Shown: positions 25,750 through 34,759 of the stretch, in pieces
Numbering within the stretch: the stretch's first letter is position 1
How the letters are laid out: each line of letters opens with the position of its first letter
Assembly: GCA_963836355.1 (NCBI GenBank)
Contig: CAWIJO010000020.1
Location: 124,001 to 188,000 of the forward strand
Direction: 5' to 3'
DNA length: 64,000 bases
Origin: Palsa-506 sp963836355
GTDB lineage: Bacteria; Actinomycetota; Actinomycetes; Streptosporangiales; Streptosporangiaceae
Program-made: the position numbers and the translations under genes
Notes under the pieces: model-generated
The model's database searches: none
What the model was told of the DNA's origin: nothing
Seen by the model: only the letters and a program-made list of their open reading frames with translations

Positions 25750-27666
25750 ATGACTGACATCGAGCGGCTCGGATACGACGTCGTGGTGATCGGCGCCGGC
25801 GGCTCCGGGCTGCGGGCGGCGATCGAGGCACGGCTGGCAGGCAAGAAGACCGCGGTCATCTCCAAGTCGCTGTTCGGCAAGGCGCACACGGTGATGGCCG
25901 AGGGCGGTGCCGCCGCGGCGATGGGCAACGTCAACCCCAAAGACAACTGGCAGGTGCATTTCCGCGACACGATGCGCGGCGGCAAGTTCCTGAACAACTG
26001 GCGGATGGCCGAACTGCACGCCAAGGAGGCCCCGGACCGGATTTGGGAGCTTGAGGCCTGGGGCGCGGTGTTCGACCGCACCCCGGACGGCAAGATCAGC
26101 CAGCGTAACTTCGGTGGCCACGAGTACCCGCGGCTCGCCCACGTCGGCGACCGGACCGGGCTGGAGATGATCCGCACGCTGCAGCAGAAGGTGGTGGCAC
26201 TGCAGCAGGAGGACGCTGTCGAGCACGGCGACCCGGAGGCCATGATTAAGGTCTTCGCCGAGACCACCGTCACCCAGTTGCTCAAGGACGGCGACCGGAT
26301 CGCCGGCGCGTTCGGCTACATCAGGGAAACCGGGCGGTTCGTGGTGTTCGAGGCGCCCGCCGTCATCCTGGCCACTGGCGGGATCGGGAAGACCTTCAAG
26401 ATCAGCTCCAACTCCTGGGAGTACACCGGGGACGGGCACGCGCTCGCGCTGCTGGCCGGCGCGAAGCTGCTGAACATGGAATTCGTGCAGTTCCACCCGA
26501 CGCACATGGTCTGGCCGCTGTCGGTGGCCGGGCTACTGGTCACCGAGTCGGTCCGCGGCGACGGCGGGGTGCTGCGCAACTCCGAGGGCAACCGGTTCAT
26601 GTTCGGCTACGTGCCGGACGTATTCCGGGCCCAGTACGCGGAGACCGAGGAGGAGGCCGACCGGTGGTACACCGACCAGGCCAACAACCGCCGCCCGCCC
26701 GAGTTGCTGCCCCGTGATGAGGTGGCACGGTCGATTAACGCGGAGGTCAAGGCCGGGCGCGGCTCGCCGCACGGCGGCGTGTTCCTGGACATCGCCTCCC
26801 GGCGGCCGGCCGAGGAGATCCTGCGCAAGCTGCCGTCGATGTACCACCAGTTCAAGGAACTGGCCGACGTCGACATCACCAGGGAGCCGATGGAGGTCGG
26901 CCCGGCCCAGCATTACGTGATGGGCGGCGTCGAGGTAGATCCGGATACCGCGGCGTCCAGCGTGCCCGGCCTGTTCGCGGCCGGCGAGGTGTCCGGCGGC
27001 ATGCACGGCTCCAACCGGCTCGGTGGCAACTCACTGTCCGACCTGCTGGTCTTCGGCCGCCGGGCCGGGATGGGCGCGGTGGCGTACCTGGCCACCCTGG
27101 ACGCGGCGGGCAGCGTCCCCCGGCCGGTGGCGGACGAGGCGGAACTGACCGCCGCGCAGGCGGAAGCGCTCGCGCCGCTGCAGCGCTCCGGCGGCGAGAA
27201 CCCGTACACGGTGCACGCCGAGGTTCAGCAGACCATGAGCAGCCTGGTCGGCATCATCAGGCGGGAGGACGAGATCAAGACCGCGCTGGCCGAGCTGGAG
27301 AAGCTCCGCGGCCGGACCGTGCAGGTCAGCGCGGAGGGCGGCGCGGCCTACAACCCCGGCTGGCATCTTGCCCTGGACATGCGCAACATCATGCTGATCG
27401 CCGACTGCGTGGCGCAGGCCGCGCTGGAGCGGCAGGAGAGCCGCGGCGGGCACACCCGCGACGACTTCCCCGGCATGTCACCGGAGTGGCGGAAGGTCAA
27501 CCTGATCTGCGCGCTGGACGGCGACCGGGTGACGCTCAGCCGCCAGCCGATGATCCCGATGAGAGCGGACCTGCTCGGCCTGTTCGAGCGGTCCGAGCTG
27601 TCGAAGTATCTCACCGACGAAGAACTGCCAGCGGAGTCGGGGCCGGCCCCGGAGGAGGCAAGCTGA
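25750..27666 (+). CDS. sdhA: Succinate dehydrogenase flavoprotein subunit
   Basis: Covalent-FAD subunit that oxidises succinate to fumarate. The 638-residue protein carries the dinucleotide-binding start YDVVVIGAGGSGLRAAIEAR, the FAD-histidine region FGKAHTVMAEGGAAAAMGN, catalytic blocks FVQFHPTHMVWPLSVAG and TESVRGDGGVLRNSEG, and HGSNRLGGNSLSDLLVFG near residue 420. Length and motifs match the Sdh1-type flavoproteins of actinobacteria. The stop codon overlaps the sdhB ATG by one base (TGATG), so expression of sdhCAB is coupled. Confidence 0.95.
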   Translation: MTDIERLGYDVVVIGAGGSGLRAAIEARLAGKKTAVISKSLFGKAHTVMAEGGAAAAMGNVNPKDNWQVHFRDTMRGGKFLNNWRMAELHAKEAPDRIWELEAWGAVFDRTPDGKISQRNFGGHEYPRLAHVGDRTGLEMIRTLQQKVVALQQEDAVEHGDPEAMIKVFAETTVTQLLKDGDRIAGAFGYIRETGRFVVFEAPAVILATGGIGKTFKISSNSWEYTGDGHALALLAGAKLLNMEFVQFHPTHMVWPLSVAGLLVTESVRGDGGVLRNSEGNRFMFGYVPDVFRAQYAETEEEADRWYTDQANNRRPPELLPRDEVARSINAEVKAGRGSPHGGVFLDIASRRPAEEILRKLPSMYHQFKELADVDITREPMEVGPAQHYVMGGVEVDPDTAASSVPGLFAAGEVSGGMHGSNRLGGNSLSDLLVFGRRAGMGAVAYLATLDAAGSVPRPVADEAELTAAQAEALAPLQRSGGENPYTVHAEVQQTMSSLVGIIRREDEIKTALAELEKLRGRTVQVSAEGGAAYNPGWHLALDMRNIMLIADCVAQAALERQESRGGHTRDDFPGMSPEWRKVNLICALDGDRVTLSRQPMIPMRADLLGLFERSELSKYLTDEELPAESGPAPEEAS

Positions 27667-28451
27667 TGGGCGACAAGGTAACGCTCCGGATCTGGCGGGG
27701 GGACGCCGGGCAGGGCAAGCTGACCGACTACCAGGTCGAGGCCAACGAGGGCGAGGTCATCCTGGACGTGCTGCACCGGCTGCAGGCCACCCAGGCCGGC
27801 GACCTGGCGGTCCGGTGGAACTGCAAGGCCGGCAAGTGCGGCTCCTGCTCGATGGAGATCAACGGCCGGCCGCGGCTGGCCTGCATGACCCGGATGTCGA
27901 TCTTCGAGCCGGCCGAGGCAATCACGCTGACCCCGATGCGCACGTTCCCGGTAATCCGGGACCTGGTCTGTGACGTGTCGTTCAACTACGCGAAAGCCCG
28001 CGAGATCCCCTCGTTCACCCCGGACCCGGCGATCGGGCTCGGCGAGTTCCGGATGCAGCAGGCCGACGTGAACCGCTCGCAGGAGTTCCGCAAGTGCATC
28101 GAGTGCTTCCTGTGCCAGAACACCTGCCACGTGATCCGCGACCACCCGGAGAACGAGCGGGCGTTCGCCGGGCCGCGGTTCCTGATGCGGGTCGCCGAGC
28201 TCGAGATGCACCCGGCCGACACCGCGGACCGGCGGGAGATCGCCCAGGATGACTTCGGCCTCGGCTACTGCAACATCACCAAGTGCTGCACCGAGGTCTG
28301 CCCGGAGAACATCAAGATCACCGACAACGCGCTGATCCCGCTGAAGGAGCGCGTGGTCGGCCGCAGGTACGACCCGCTGGTGTGGCTGGGCGCCAAGATC
28401 GGCCGCCGGCCGCGCCACGATACCCCGGCAGTGCCCGGCAAAAACGACTAA
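27666..28451 (+). CDS. sdhB: Succinate dehydrogenase iron-sulfur subunit
   Basis: A 261-residue Fe-S subunit transferring electrons from FAD to quinone. The 2Fe-2S cysteines lie in NCKAGKCGSC and then LACMTRM. The 4Fe-4S and 3Fe-4S ligands lie in CIECFLCQNTC and CNITKCCTEVCPENIK, a normal full set. The C-terminal LIPLKERVVGRRYDPLVWLG is typical of Sdh1 SdhB. ATG at 27666 uses the last base of the sdhA stop. A strong hairpin follows, closing the operon. Confidence 0.95.
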   Translation: MGDKVTLRIWRGDAGQGKLTDYQVEANEGEVILDVLHRLQATQAGDLAVRWNCKAGKCGSCSMEINGRPRLACMTRMSIFEPAEAITLTPMRTFPVIRDLVCDVSFNYAKAREIPSFTPDPAIGLGEFRMQQADVNRSQEFRKCIECFLCQNTCHVIRDHPENERAFAGPRFLMRVAELEMHPADTADRREIAQDDFGLGYCNITKCCTEVCPENIKITDNALIPLKERVVGRRYDPLVWLGAKIGRRPRHDTPAVPGKND

Positions 28452-28465
28452 TTGCCTGCATTTTT

Positions 28466-28513
28466 GAACGGATGGTCCCCCGCCGGTGCCGACCGGCCGG
28501 GGATCACCCGTTT
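28466..28513. terminator. Imperfect hairpin after sdhB
   Basis: GAACGGATGGTCCCCCGCCGGT pairs imperfectly with ACCGGCCGGGGATCACCCG across a three- to four-base loop (given here as two separate arms at 28,466-28,487 and 28,492-28,513). It lies 15 bases after the sdhB stop and 150 bases before uppP, and probably ends the sdh transcript. Confidence 0.65.
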
Positions 28514-28666
28514 CAGCTGGGTCTTCGGTAGCAATCCCGGCAGCCGGACATTCCCCAGCAGGGCGCGGCAGGCGAACGCAGTCAATACGATGAGTGCTGC
28601 GCGCAGGTCCTGACCCCGGCAAGGCGACAGCGCGCAGGGCCAGGACCCACCGCGCGAAAGGCTGCC

Positions 28667-29653
28667 ATGTCGACTCATCTGACCTACCTGGAGGCCTCGG
28701 TCGTCGGCCTGATCCAGGGCGTGACCGAGCTGTTTCCGGTTTCCAGCCTCGGCCACAACGTGATCCTTCCCGCCATCATCGGTGGCAGCTGGGCCAAGGA
28801 CCTCAACGTCGCCAGCCCGGAATCGCCGTACCTGGCGTTCATAGTCGGGCTGCACGTCGCCACGGCGATCGCGCTGCTGATCTACTTCTGGCGGGACTGG
28901 ATCCGGATCATCAAGGGATTTTTCACCTCGATCCGGCATCGCCGGGCGGAGACGCCCGACGAGAAGATGGCATGGATGGTCATCCTGGCGACCATCCCGG
29001 TCGGCCTGGTCGGCCTGGTGTTCGAGCACCAGTTCCGGATACTGTTCGGCAAGCCGATCAGGGCGGCCATCTTCCTGCTGGTGAACGGGCTGATTCTGTA
29101 CGCCGGGGAAAGGTTCAGGACCCGGGCGTCGCTGCAGGCCGACGCCGACCTGGCCAAGGAGCGCGAGCACGCGCGCGGCGATGCCGGGCACGGCGCCGCT
29201 TCGCACGCATCCGGCCAGCGCGCAGTCCGGCAACTGGAGGTAAGCCGCGGCGTGGAGGCAGACCGCCGGCTTGCCGCGTCCGGCTACCTGCAGGCACTGG
29301 TGATCGGCTCGGCGCAGATTCTCGCGCTACTCGCCGGGATCAGCCGGGATGGCGTGGCCATGGTGGCCGGCATGTTCCGAGGCCTGTCCAGGGAGGACTC
29401 GGCAAGGTTCGCCTTCCTGCTGGCCACCCCGGTCATCCTGGCTGCTGGCGTGCTCAAGGTTCCCGACCTCACTGGGCCACTCGCCAAGGGCATCCACGGC
29501 CCGATCCTGGTCGGCAGCATCCTGTCCGGACTCGGCGCCTATCTGTCGGTCCGCTACCTGGTGAAGTACTTCCAGACCCGCACCCTGACCCCGTTCGCGA
29601 TCTACTGCGTGCTGTTCGGCGGCGCGAGCATCATCTACCTGTCGGTCAAGTAG
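28667..29653 (+). CDS. uppP: Undecaprenyl-diphosphatase
   Basis: An integral membrane enzyme of the BacA/UppP family that recycles the lipid carrier for peptidoglycan synthesis. The E-rich active motif GLIQGVTELFPVSSLGH near residues 14-30 and the second block SAQILALLAGISRDGVAMVA (RxG-type) near residue 218 are both present. About 328 residues make it longer than the usual ~270. The extra length is a charged, hydrophilic stretch between TM segments (about residues 150-205, ADADLAKEREHARGDAG and SRGVEADRRL). ATG at 28667 follows CGAAAGG. It stands alone between the sdh and paa operons. Confidence 0.92.
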   Translation: MSTHLTYLEASVVGLIQGVTELFPVSSLGHNVILPAIIGGSWAKDLNVASPESPYLAFIVGLHVATAIALLIYFWRDWIRIIKGFFTSIRHRRAETPDEKMAWMVILATIPVGLVGLVFEHQFRILFGKPIRAAIFLLVNGLILYAGERFRTRASLQADADLAKEREHARGDAGHGAASHASGQRAVRQLEVSRGVEADRRLAASGYLQALVIGSAQILALLAGISRDGVAMVAGMFRGLSREDSARFAFLLATPVILAAGVLKVPDLTGPLAKGIHGPILVGSILSGLGAYLSVRYLVKYFQTRTLTPFAIYCVLFGGASIIYLSVK

Positions 29654-29741
29654 CCCGCGCGGCCACTGGCCAGCGCGGCATGCGCGGCCAGTAGGCTGCG
29701 CTACCGCGCGTTGACCCGGGGCAGCCATTCGGCGTATTCTA

Positions 29742-29757
29742 AACCGAACGGTCGGTT
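29742..29757. promoter_or_regulatory. Putative TetR/PaaR operator upstream of paaA
   Basis: AACCGAACGGTCGGTT is a 16-base near-palindrome (7 of 8 positions symmetric) 18 bases before the paaA start. Almost the same sequence occurs twice at 34.5-34.65 kb upstream of the acyl-CoA ligase operon. The ACCGNNCGNNCGGT-like core resembles the site bound by TetR-type PaaR of actinobacterial phenylacetate operons. The TetR gene at 41.4-42.0 kb is the obvious candidate binder. Binding is inferred. Confidence 0.65.
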
Positions 29758-29775
29758 GGTAACGCCGGAGGTGGC

Positions 29776-30813
29776 ATGCGCGCATATTCAGCTTCTCAGC
29801 AAGATCTCCGGCAGCCGGGCGGTGCGCCGGTCGCGGACCCGGATAACGGGCCAGAGCAGCGCTTCGAGCAGATGATCGCCGCCGACCAGCGGATCGAGCC
29901 GCGTGACTGGATGCCGGCCGACTACCGGAAGACGCTCGTCCGGCAGATCGCCCAGCACGCGCACTCGGAGATCATCGGGATGCAGCCGGAAGGCAACTGG
30001 ATCACCCGTGCGCCGAGCCTGCGGCGGAAGGCAATCCTGATCGCGAAGGTGCAGGACGAAGCCGGCCACGGGCTCTACCTCTACAGCGCGTGCGAGACAC
30101 TCGGCGCAGACCGCGCCGACCTGCTCGAGTTCCTGCACACCGGGCGCCAGAAGTACTCGAGCATTTTCAACTACCCGAGCCTCACCTGGGCCGACGTCGG
30201 CGCGATCGGCTGGCTCGTGGACGGCGCCGCGATCACCAACCAGGTGCCACTGTGCCGCTGCTCGTACGGGCCGTACGCCCGGGCGATGGTTCGCATCTGC
30301 AAGGAAGAATCGTTCCACCAGCGGCAGGGATTCGAGCTGCTGAACACGCTCTCGCATGGCACCGCCGCGCAACGGGAGATGGCGCAGGACGCGGTCGACC
30401 GCTGGTGGTGGCCGTCGCTGATGATGTTCGGCCCGCCGGACGATGAGTCTGCGCACTCCGCTCAGTCAATGGCCTGGCGGATCAAGCGGCACTCGAATGA
30501 CGAACTCCGGCAGAAGTTCATCGACATGACCGTGCCACAGGCCGACGTGCTCGGCCTGACCCTGCCAGACCCCGAGCTGCGGTGGAACGAGACGCGCGGC
30601 CACTACGACTCAGGGATCATCGACTGGACCGAGTTCCGGCAGGTCATCAAGGGCAACGGGCCGTGCAACCGGCAGCGGATGGAGCACCGTGTCCGCGCCC
30701 ACTCCGGTGGCAGCTGGGTGCGCGAGGCGGCGCTCGCGTACGCGGCGAAACGGCAGCGCCGCGACGGCGGGCCGGGCAGCCAGGCGGCCAGCCAGGCGGA
30801 GGTAGTGGCATGA
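29776..30813 (+). CDS. paaA: Phenylacetyl-CoA epoxidase catalytic subunit A
   Basis: Di-iron oxygenase subunit of the PaaABCE complex, which epoxidises the ring of phenylacetyl-CoA in aerobic phenylacetate degradation. At 345 residues it is of normal length. Ligand-bearing helices are recognisable: HSEIIGMQPEGNWITRAPSL, KVQDEAGHGLYLYSACE and CKEESFHQRQGFELLNTL; WWWPSLMMFGPPD follows. It is the first gene of a tightly overlapping paaABCDE operon (each junction 1-7 bases). A TetR-type operator lies just upstream of the ATG. Confidence 0.95.
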   Translation: MRAYSASQQDLRQPGGAPVADPDNGPEQRFEQMIAADQRIEPRDWMPADYRKTLVRQIAQHAHSEIIGMQPEGNWITRAPSLRRKAILIAKVQDEAGHGLYLYSACETLGADRADLLEFLHTGRQKYSSIFNYPSLTWADVGAIGWLVDGAAITNQVPLCRCSYGPYARAMVRICKEESFHQRQGFELLNTLSHGTAAQREMAQDAVDRWWWPSLMMFGPPDDESAHSAQSMAWRIKRHSNDELRQKFIDMTVPQADVLGLTLPDPELRWNETRGHYDSGIIDWTEFRQVIKGNGPCNRQRMEHRVRAHSGGSWVREAALAYAAKRQRRDGGPGSQAASQAEVVA

Positions 30814-31094
30814 GCCGCGACTGGCCGTTGTGGGAAGTCTTCATCCGCGGCCGCCGCGGCCTGTCGCACACCCACGTCGGGAGCCTGCACGCGTCGGACG
30901 CCGAGATGGCACTGCGCAACGCCCGCGACGTCTACACGCGGCGGCAGGAAGGCGTGTCGATCTGGGTAATGCCCTCGGCCGCGATAGCCGCGAGCTCACC
31001 GGAGGAGAAGGACTCGTTCTTCGACCCCGCTGCCGACAAGGTCTACCGGCACCCGACCTTCTACGACATCCCGAGCGAGGTGCAGCACCTGTGA
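30810..31094 (+). CDS. paaB: Phenylacetyl-CoA epoxidase subunit B
   Basis: A 94-residue structural subunit of the epoxidase complex. WPLWEVFIRGRRGLSHTHVG followed by ASDAEMALRNARDVYTRRQE and VSIWVMPSAAI are family-diagnostic, as is the end DKVYRHPTFYDIPSEVQHL. The ATG at 30810 overlaps the paaA stop by four bases (ATGA), and its own stop overlaps the paaC GTG. Confidence 0.94.
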   Translation: MSRDWPLWEVFIRGRRGLSHTHVGSLHASDAEMALRNARDVYTRRQEGVSIWVMPSAAIAASSPEEKDSFFDPAADKVYRHPTFYDIPSEVQHL

Positions 31095-31903
31095 CAACGC
31101 GGCCTGCGCCGGTCGGCGGCGCACTGCCGGCCGGCGGCGCACGGCCAGCCGGACGCGGCGCGGTCGCCGCATACGCGCTGCAGCTCGGCGACGACGCGCT
31201 GATCCTCGCCCAGCGGCTCGGCGAGTGGGTCTCGTCCGCGCCTGAGCTCGAAGAAGACGTCGCGATGGCCAACATTGCCCTGGACCTGCTCGGCCAGGCC
31301 CGGGCGCTGCTGAGTTACGCCGGCCAGCTGGAGGACCGCGGCCGCACGGAGGACGACCTGGCGTACTTCCGCGGCGAGCGCGAGTTCGGCAACCTGCAGA
31401 TTGTCGAGCTCGACAACGGCGACTTCGCGCAGACGATCGCGCGCCAGCTGCTGTTCTCCAGCTACCAGCTAGAGCTGTATCAGGACCTGCAGAACTCGCG
31501 GGACGAGACGCTGGCCGGAGTGGCGGCCAAGGCAGTCAAGGAGGTCAGCTACCACCGGGATCACGCTACCCAATGGGCGCTGCGGCTCGGCGACGGGACG
31601 CAGGAGTCGCACCGGCGAATGCAGGCCGGGCTGGAGCGGATCTGGCCGTACGTGCACGAGATGTTCCGCAGCGATCCGCTGGCGCAGGCGCTGGCCGCCG
31701 ACGGGATAGCCGTCGACGCGCCGGCGCTTTGGCCGGCCTGGCACGAATACCTCACCGCGGTGCTGCGGGCGGCGACGCTGACCCAGCCCGACACCTGGAT
31801 TGCGCCCGGCGGCGGGCGGCGCGGCCTGCATACGGAGCGCATGGGGTACCTGATAGCGGAGATGCAGCACCTGGCCCGATCCCATCCGGGGGCGAAATGG
31901 TGA
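31091..31903 (+). CDS. paaC: Phenylacetyl-CoA epoxidase subunit C
   Basis: A 270-residue ferritin-fold partner of PaaA that stabilises the complex without binding iron. AYALQLGDDALILAQRLGEW, VAMANIALDLLGQARALLSY, AYFRGEREFGNLQIVEL, FAQTIARQLLFSSYQLELY and KEVSYHRDHATQWALRLGDG are family blocks. It starts with GTG at 31091 inside the paaB stop (GTGA). The first ~20 residues are a Gly/Ala/Pro-rich extension without clear homology. Confidence 0.94.
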   Translation: MTTRPAPVGGALPAGGARPAGRGAVAAYALQLGDDALILAQRLGEWVSSAPELEEDVAMANIALDLLGQARALLSYAGQLEDRGRTEDDLAYFRGEREFGNLQIVELDNGDFAQTIARQLLFSSYQLELYQDLQNSRDETLAGVAAKAVKEVSYHRDHATQWALRLGDGTQESHRRMQAGLERIWPYVHEMFRSDPLAQALAADGIAVDAPALWPAWHEYLTAVLRAATLTQPDTWIAPGGGRRGLHTERMGYLIAEMQHLARSHPGAKW

Positions 31904-32397
31904 CCACGATTACGGACTTCGGGCCGATTCGTGACGCGGTCGCGGAGGTAACCGATCCCGAGATCCCGGTGCTCTCGATCGTCGACCTCGGCGTTCTCCG
32001 GAACGTCCGGATCGACGCCCAGGGGCGGGTGCTGATCACGATCACGCCTACCTACTCGGGCTGCCCGGCGATGGACACCATCCGCCGCGACATCGAGGAT
32101 GCCTGCGCGCGCCGCGGCTGGCACCAGGTCGAGGTGCGGACTGTGCTCTGGCCGGCCTGGACGACCGACTGGATGACCGACGAGGGCAAGCGGAAGCTGC
32201 GCGAGTACGGCATCGCGCCGCCCGGACCGCGCAGTCAGCCCGGCGCCGGCCCAGTCCCGCTGACGCTGTCGGTGCGGTGCCCGCAGTGCGGCTCGCCGGA
32301 CACCCGGCAGCTCAGCCGGTTCGGCTCCACGGCATGTAAGGCGCTGCACGCGTGCAATGCCTGCCTGGAGCCGTTCGACTACTTCAAGGCGATCTGA
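31897..32397 (+). CDS. paaD: Phenylacetate pathway Fe-S assembly-type protein PaaD
   Basis: A 166-residue protein: an N-terminal MIP18/DUF59-type domain (VAEVTDPEIPVLSIVDLGVL, TPTYSGCPAMDTI) and a C-terminal zinc-ribbon-like segment with CPQCGS, and CKALHACNACLEPFDYFK. PaaD is thought to help mature the Fe-S or di-iron centres of the epoxidase. ATG at 31897 or GTG at 31900 (four-base overlap with paaC, as at the neighbouring junctions) may be used. The stop overlaps paaE (TGATG). Confidence 0.92.
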   Translation: MVTTITDFGPIRDAVAEVTDPEIPVLSIVDLGVLRNVRIDAQGRVLITITPTYSGCPAMDTIRRDIEDACARRGWHQVEVRTVLWPAWTTDWMTDEGKRKLREYGIAPPGPRSQPGAGPVPLTLSVRCPQCGSPDTRQLSRFGSTACKALHACNACLEPFDYFKAI

Positions 32398-33500
32398 TGG
32401 CCACGGCAACTGGCGCCGCGCAGCGGCACGCGGTGTTTCACCCGCTGCGAGTCGCAGAAATAGACCGCCTTACCGACGACAGCGTCGCGATCACCTTCGA
32501 CATCCCGGCCGAGCTGCGCGACGCGTACCGCTTCACCCAGGGCCAGCACGTCACGATCCAGTGCGACCTTGGCGGCAGCGGCGTGCGGCGGAACTACTCG
32601 ATCTGCTCGCCGGCCTCATCCGGACGGCTCCGGATCGGCGTGAAGCAGCTGCCCGGTGGCGCGTTCTCGTCTTATGCCGCGGAGCGGCTAAGGCCCGGTG
32701 ACGTGCTCGACGTGATGACGCCTACCGGCCGGTTCTGCACCCGGCTCGACCCGGCGAATGCCAAGCACTACGTGGCGATCGCGGCGGGCAGCGGCATCAC
32801 GCCCGTGCTGTCCCTGCTGGCCACCACGCTGCAGGCGGAGCCACGGAGCCGGGTCACGCTGCTGTACGGCAACCGGACCACCAGCTCCATCATGTTCGGG
32901 GAGGAGCTGCAGGACCTGAAGAACCAGCACCCGGACCGGTTCTCCCTGCTGAACTTCCTGAGCCGTGAGCAGCAGCAGGCCGAGCTGCTGTCCGGCCGGA
33001 TTGACCGGCAGCGGCTGACCCGCCTGCTCACCGTGCTGGTGCCGCCCGGCGACGTGGACGAATGGTTTCTTTGCGGGCCGTTCGATATGGTGCGCGATGC
33101 CCAGCTGGCACTGGCCGGCTGCGGCGTGCCGGCGACGCGGATTCATCAGGAGCTGTTCCACGTCGGCGCGCTCCCGCCAGCCGCACCGGCCGCCAACGGC
33201 GCCGCCGCGACCGCCGCCGGGCGCAGCGCCGTCACCGTCACCCTGGACGGCCGGGCGACCACGTTCGAGCTCGCTCGCCGCGGCGAGCCGATCCTCGACG
33301 CCGTGCTGCGGGTTCGCCAGGACGCGCCGTACGCCTGCAAGGGCGGCGTCTGCGGTACCTGCCGGGCCAGGCTGCTCGACGGCACGGTCGCCATGGCGCG
33401 TAACTACGCGCTTGAGGCGGACGAGGTCGCGGAGGGATACGTGCTGACCTGCCAGAGCCACCCGACCAGCGAGCAGGTCGTGCTGGACTACGACGGCTGA
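32397..33500 (+). CDS. paaE: Phenylacetyl-CoA epoxidase reductase subunit E
   Basis: Reductase that passes electrons from NADPH via FAD and a 2Fe-2S cluster to the epoxidase. The 367 residues show an FNR-type module (VRRNYSICSPASSGRLRIGV, IAAGSGITPVLSLL, EWFLCGPFDMV) and a C-terminal plant-type ferredoxin domain with CKGGVCGTCRARL and a final LTCQSHP cysteine. Module order FAD-NAD-2Fe2S is normal for PaaE. It closes the paa operon; no paaK, paaF, paaG, paaH or paaZ follows in this cluster. Confidence 0.94.
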   Translation: MATATGAAQRHAVFHPLRVAEIDRLTDDSVAITFDIPAELRDAYRFTQGQHVTIQCDLGGSGVRRNYSICSPASSGRLRIGVKQLPGGAFSSYAAERLRPGDVLDVMTPTGRFCTRLDPANAKHYVAIAAGSGITPVLSLLATTLQAEPRSRVTLLYGNRTTSSIMFGEELQDLKNQHPDRFSLLNFLSREQQQAELLSGRIDRQRLTRLLTVLVPPGDVDEWFLCGPFDMVRDAQLALAGCGVPATRIHQELFHVGALPPAAPAANGAAATAAGRSAVTVTLDGRATTFELARRGEPILDAVLRVRQDAPYACKGGVCGTCRARLLDGTVAMARNYALEADEVAEGYVLTCQSHPTSEQVVLDYDG

Positions 33501-33537
33501 GGCGGTAACCGGCGGCCGGCCGCCCCCGCCGCAGAGG

Positions 33538-34431
33538 TCAGCGGATATCGACTAGGTCCTGCGGGCTCAACGGCTGTTGACCGTTGGCGGTCACGAATGA
33601 GCGCCCGGCAGCATCCGCGCCGCTGTCGGCATGCAGGAATTTGGTGATGACCGGCGCGACCTCGGCCGCGCTGTCGATCAGCGCCAGGTGCCCGCCGCCG
33701 GGAACGGTGTGCAGCTGCCCCCTGGGGATAAGCGCGGCCATCAGCCGGTGGTTGATGTGCGGGGTGACCGGGTCGTCGTCACCGGATACCACGAGCGTCG
33801 GCTGCCGGATGGCCCACAGCCAGGGCAGGGAAGTCCAGGCGAACAGCGGAGCCATCCGGTACATGGCCTGCCACGGGCTTTTCGGGCGGCGGACGTGCAT
33901 CGTGCGGACGAGCTCGGGCTCGGTGCGCATCCGTCCGCCGAACATGGTGCCAGCCACCTTCTCCAGCCGCGCCGGGTGGTAGCTCCCCGGATTGATGAAG
34001 TGCCACATCGCCGAGATATCTCCTGGCATCGCGAAGCCGCCGAACGACGTCGAGACGAGCACGAGGCGGCGCACGCGGCTGGCATGGGTAACCGCCATCT
34101 GCTGCGCCACCGCGCCGCCGAACGACGCGCCGAGCACGTGCGCATTGGCCACGCCGAGTTCGTCGAGTACGTGGGTGCCGAATTGGGCCAGGCCCCACAT
34201 GGTCATCGGCACCCGAGGCATCTGCGTGCGGCCGATGCCCGGCGGGTCGAACGCGATCGTGCGGAATCCATGGAAGTGCGGGAGCAGCCGATCCCAGAGC
34301 CCGACTTCGCCCCAGATGCCGGAGTAGAGCAGCAGCGGCTCGCCCTCCCCGCAGGTCTGGACGTGCACCCTGAGTCCCTTGATGCGCAGCTGCTTGTGCG
34401 TGACCGGTGGGGCGGGGATGGATACTGCCAT
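33538..34431 (-). CDS. Alpha/beta hydrolase, likely intracellular PHA depolymerase
   Basis: A 297-residue alpha/beta hydrolase without a signal peptide. Catalytic Ser is in VLGASFGGAVAQQMAV, Asp in TLVVSGDDDPVTPHIN and His in VPGGGHLALID. YSGIWGEVGLWDRLLPHF and AFDPPGIGRTQMP resemble the PhaZ-type intracellular poly(3-hydroxyalkanoate) depolymerases. It converges on paaE and diverges, across the operator region, from an operon that contains a PHA synthase, which supports a role in PHA turnover. A general esterase is the alternative. GGAGGA-like sequence lies just upstream of the ATG. Confidence 0.72.
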   Translation of the reverse strand: MAVSIPAPPVTHKQLRIKGLRVHVQTCGEGEPLLLYSGIWGEVGLWDRLLPHFHGFRTIAFDPPGIGRTQMPRVPMTMWGLAQFGTHVLDELGVANAHVLGASFGGAVAQQMAVTHASRVRRLVLVSTSFGGFAMPGDISAMWHFINPGSYHPARLEKVAGTMFGGRMRTEPELVRTMHVRRPKSPWQAMYRMAPLFAWTSLPWLWAIRQPTLVVSGDDDPVTPHINHRLMAALIPRGQLHTVPGGGHLALIDSAAEVAPVITKFLHADSGADAAGRSFVTANGQQPLSPQDLVDIR

Positions 34432-34540
34432 TCAAGGTCCTCCTTCTTTATGACCCGCTCGGCATCTAACATCGGGTTCATATCATGACATATAGCCCAA
34501 AACAGGCGAGGACTAGACCTATGTGGGCTACCCGACGAAC

Positions 34541-34556
34541 AAACGAACGGTCGGTC
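34541..34556. promoter_or_regulatory. Putative TetR operator 2
   Basis: AAACGAACGGTCGGTC is closely related to the paaA operator and lies between the divergent hydrolase and acyl-CoA ligase genes, about 110 bases from the hydrolase start. Together with the perfect palindrome 90 bases to the right it suggests that one TetR repressor controls both directions. Confidence 0.55.
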
Positions 34557-34632
34557 TAACTATAGTTCATACTGTTCGTGTGACGCAACTCACCAATAAC
34601 ATGACGATAAGCACAGACCAGATGAGATAACC

Positions 34633-34648
34633 AACCGAACGTTCGGTT
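34633..34648. promoter_or_regulatory. Putative TetR operator 3, perfect palindrome
   Basis: AACCGAACGTTCGGTT is a perfect 16-base palindrome and the most symmetric of the three related sites. It lies about 110 bases before the acyl-CoA ligase start. The surrounding 34,480-34,640 stretch is notably AT-rich, as expected for promoters. Confidence 0.7.
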
Positions 34649-34759
34649 ATGATGGCCTAGAGTTTCTAGAGCTAAGGTTGGTTCTGAGCATCGGCCCACA
34701 GTGCAGTGATCTGCGCTGCAAGGGCCAGCCATCGCAGCCTCGCATGGAGACGGACCTGG

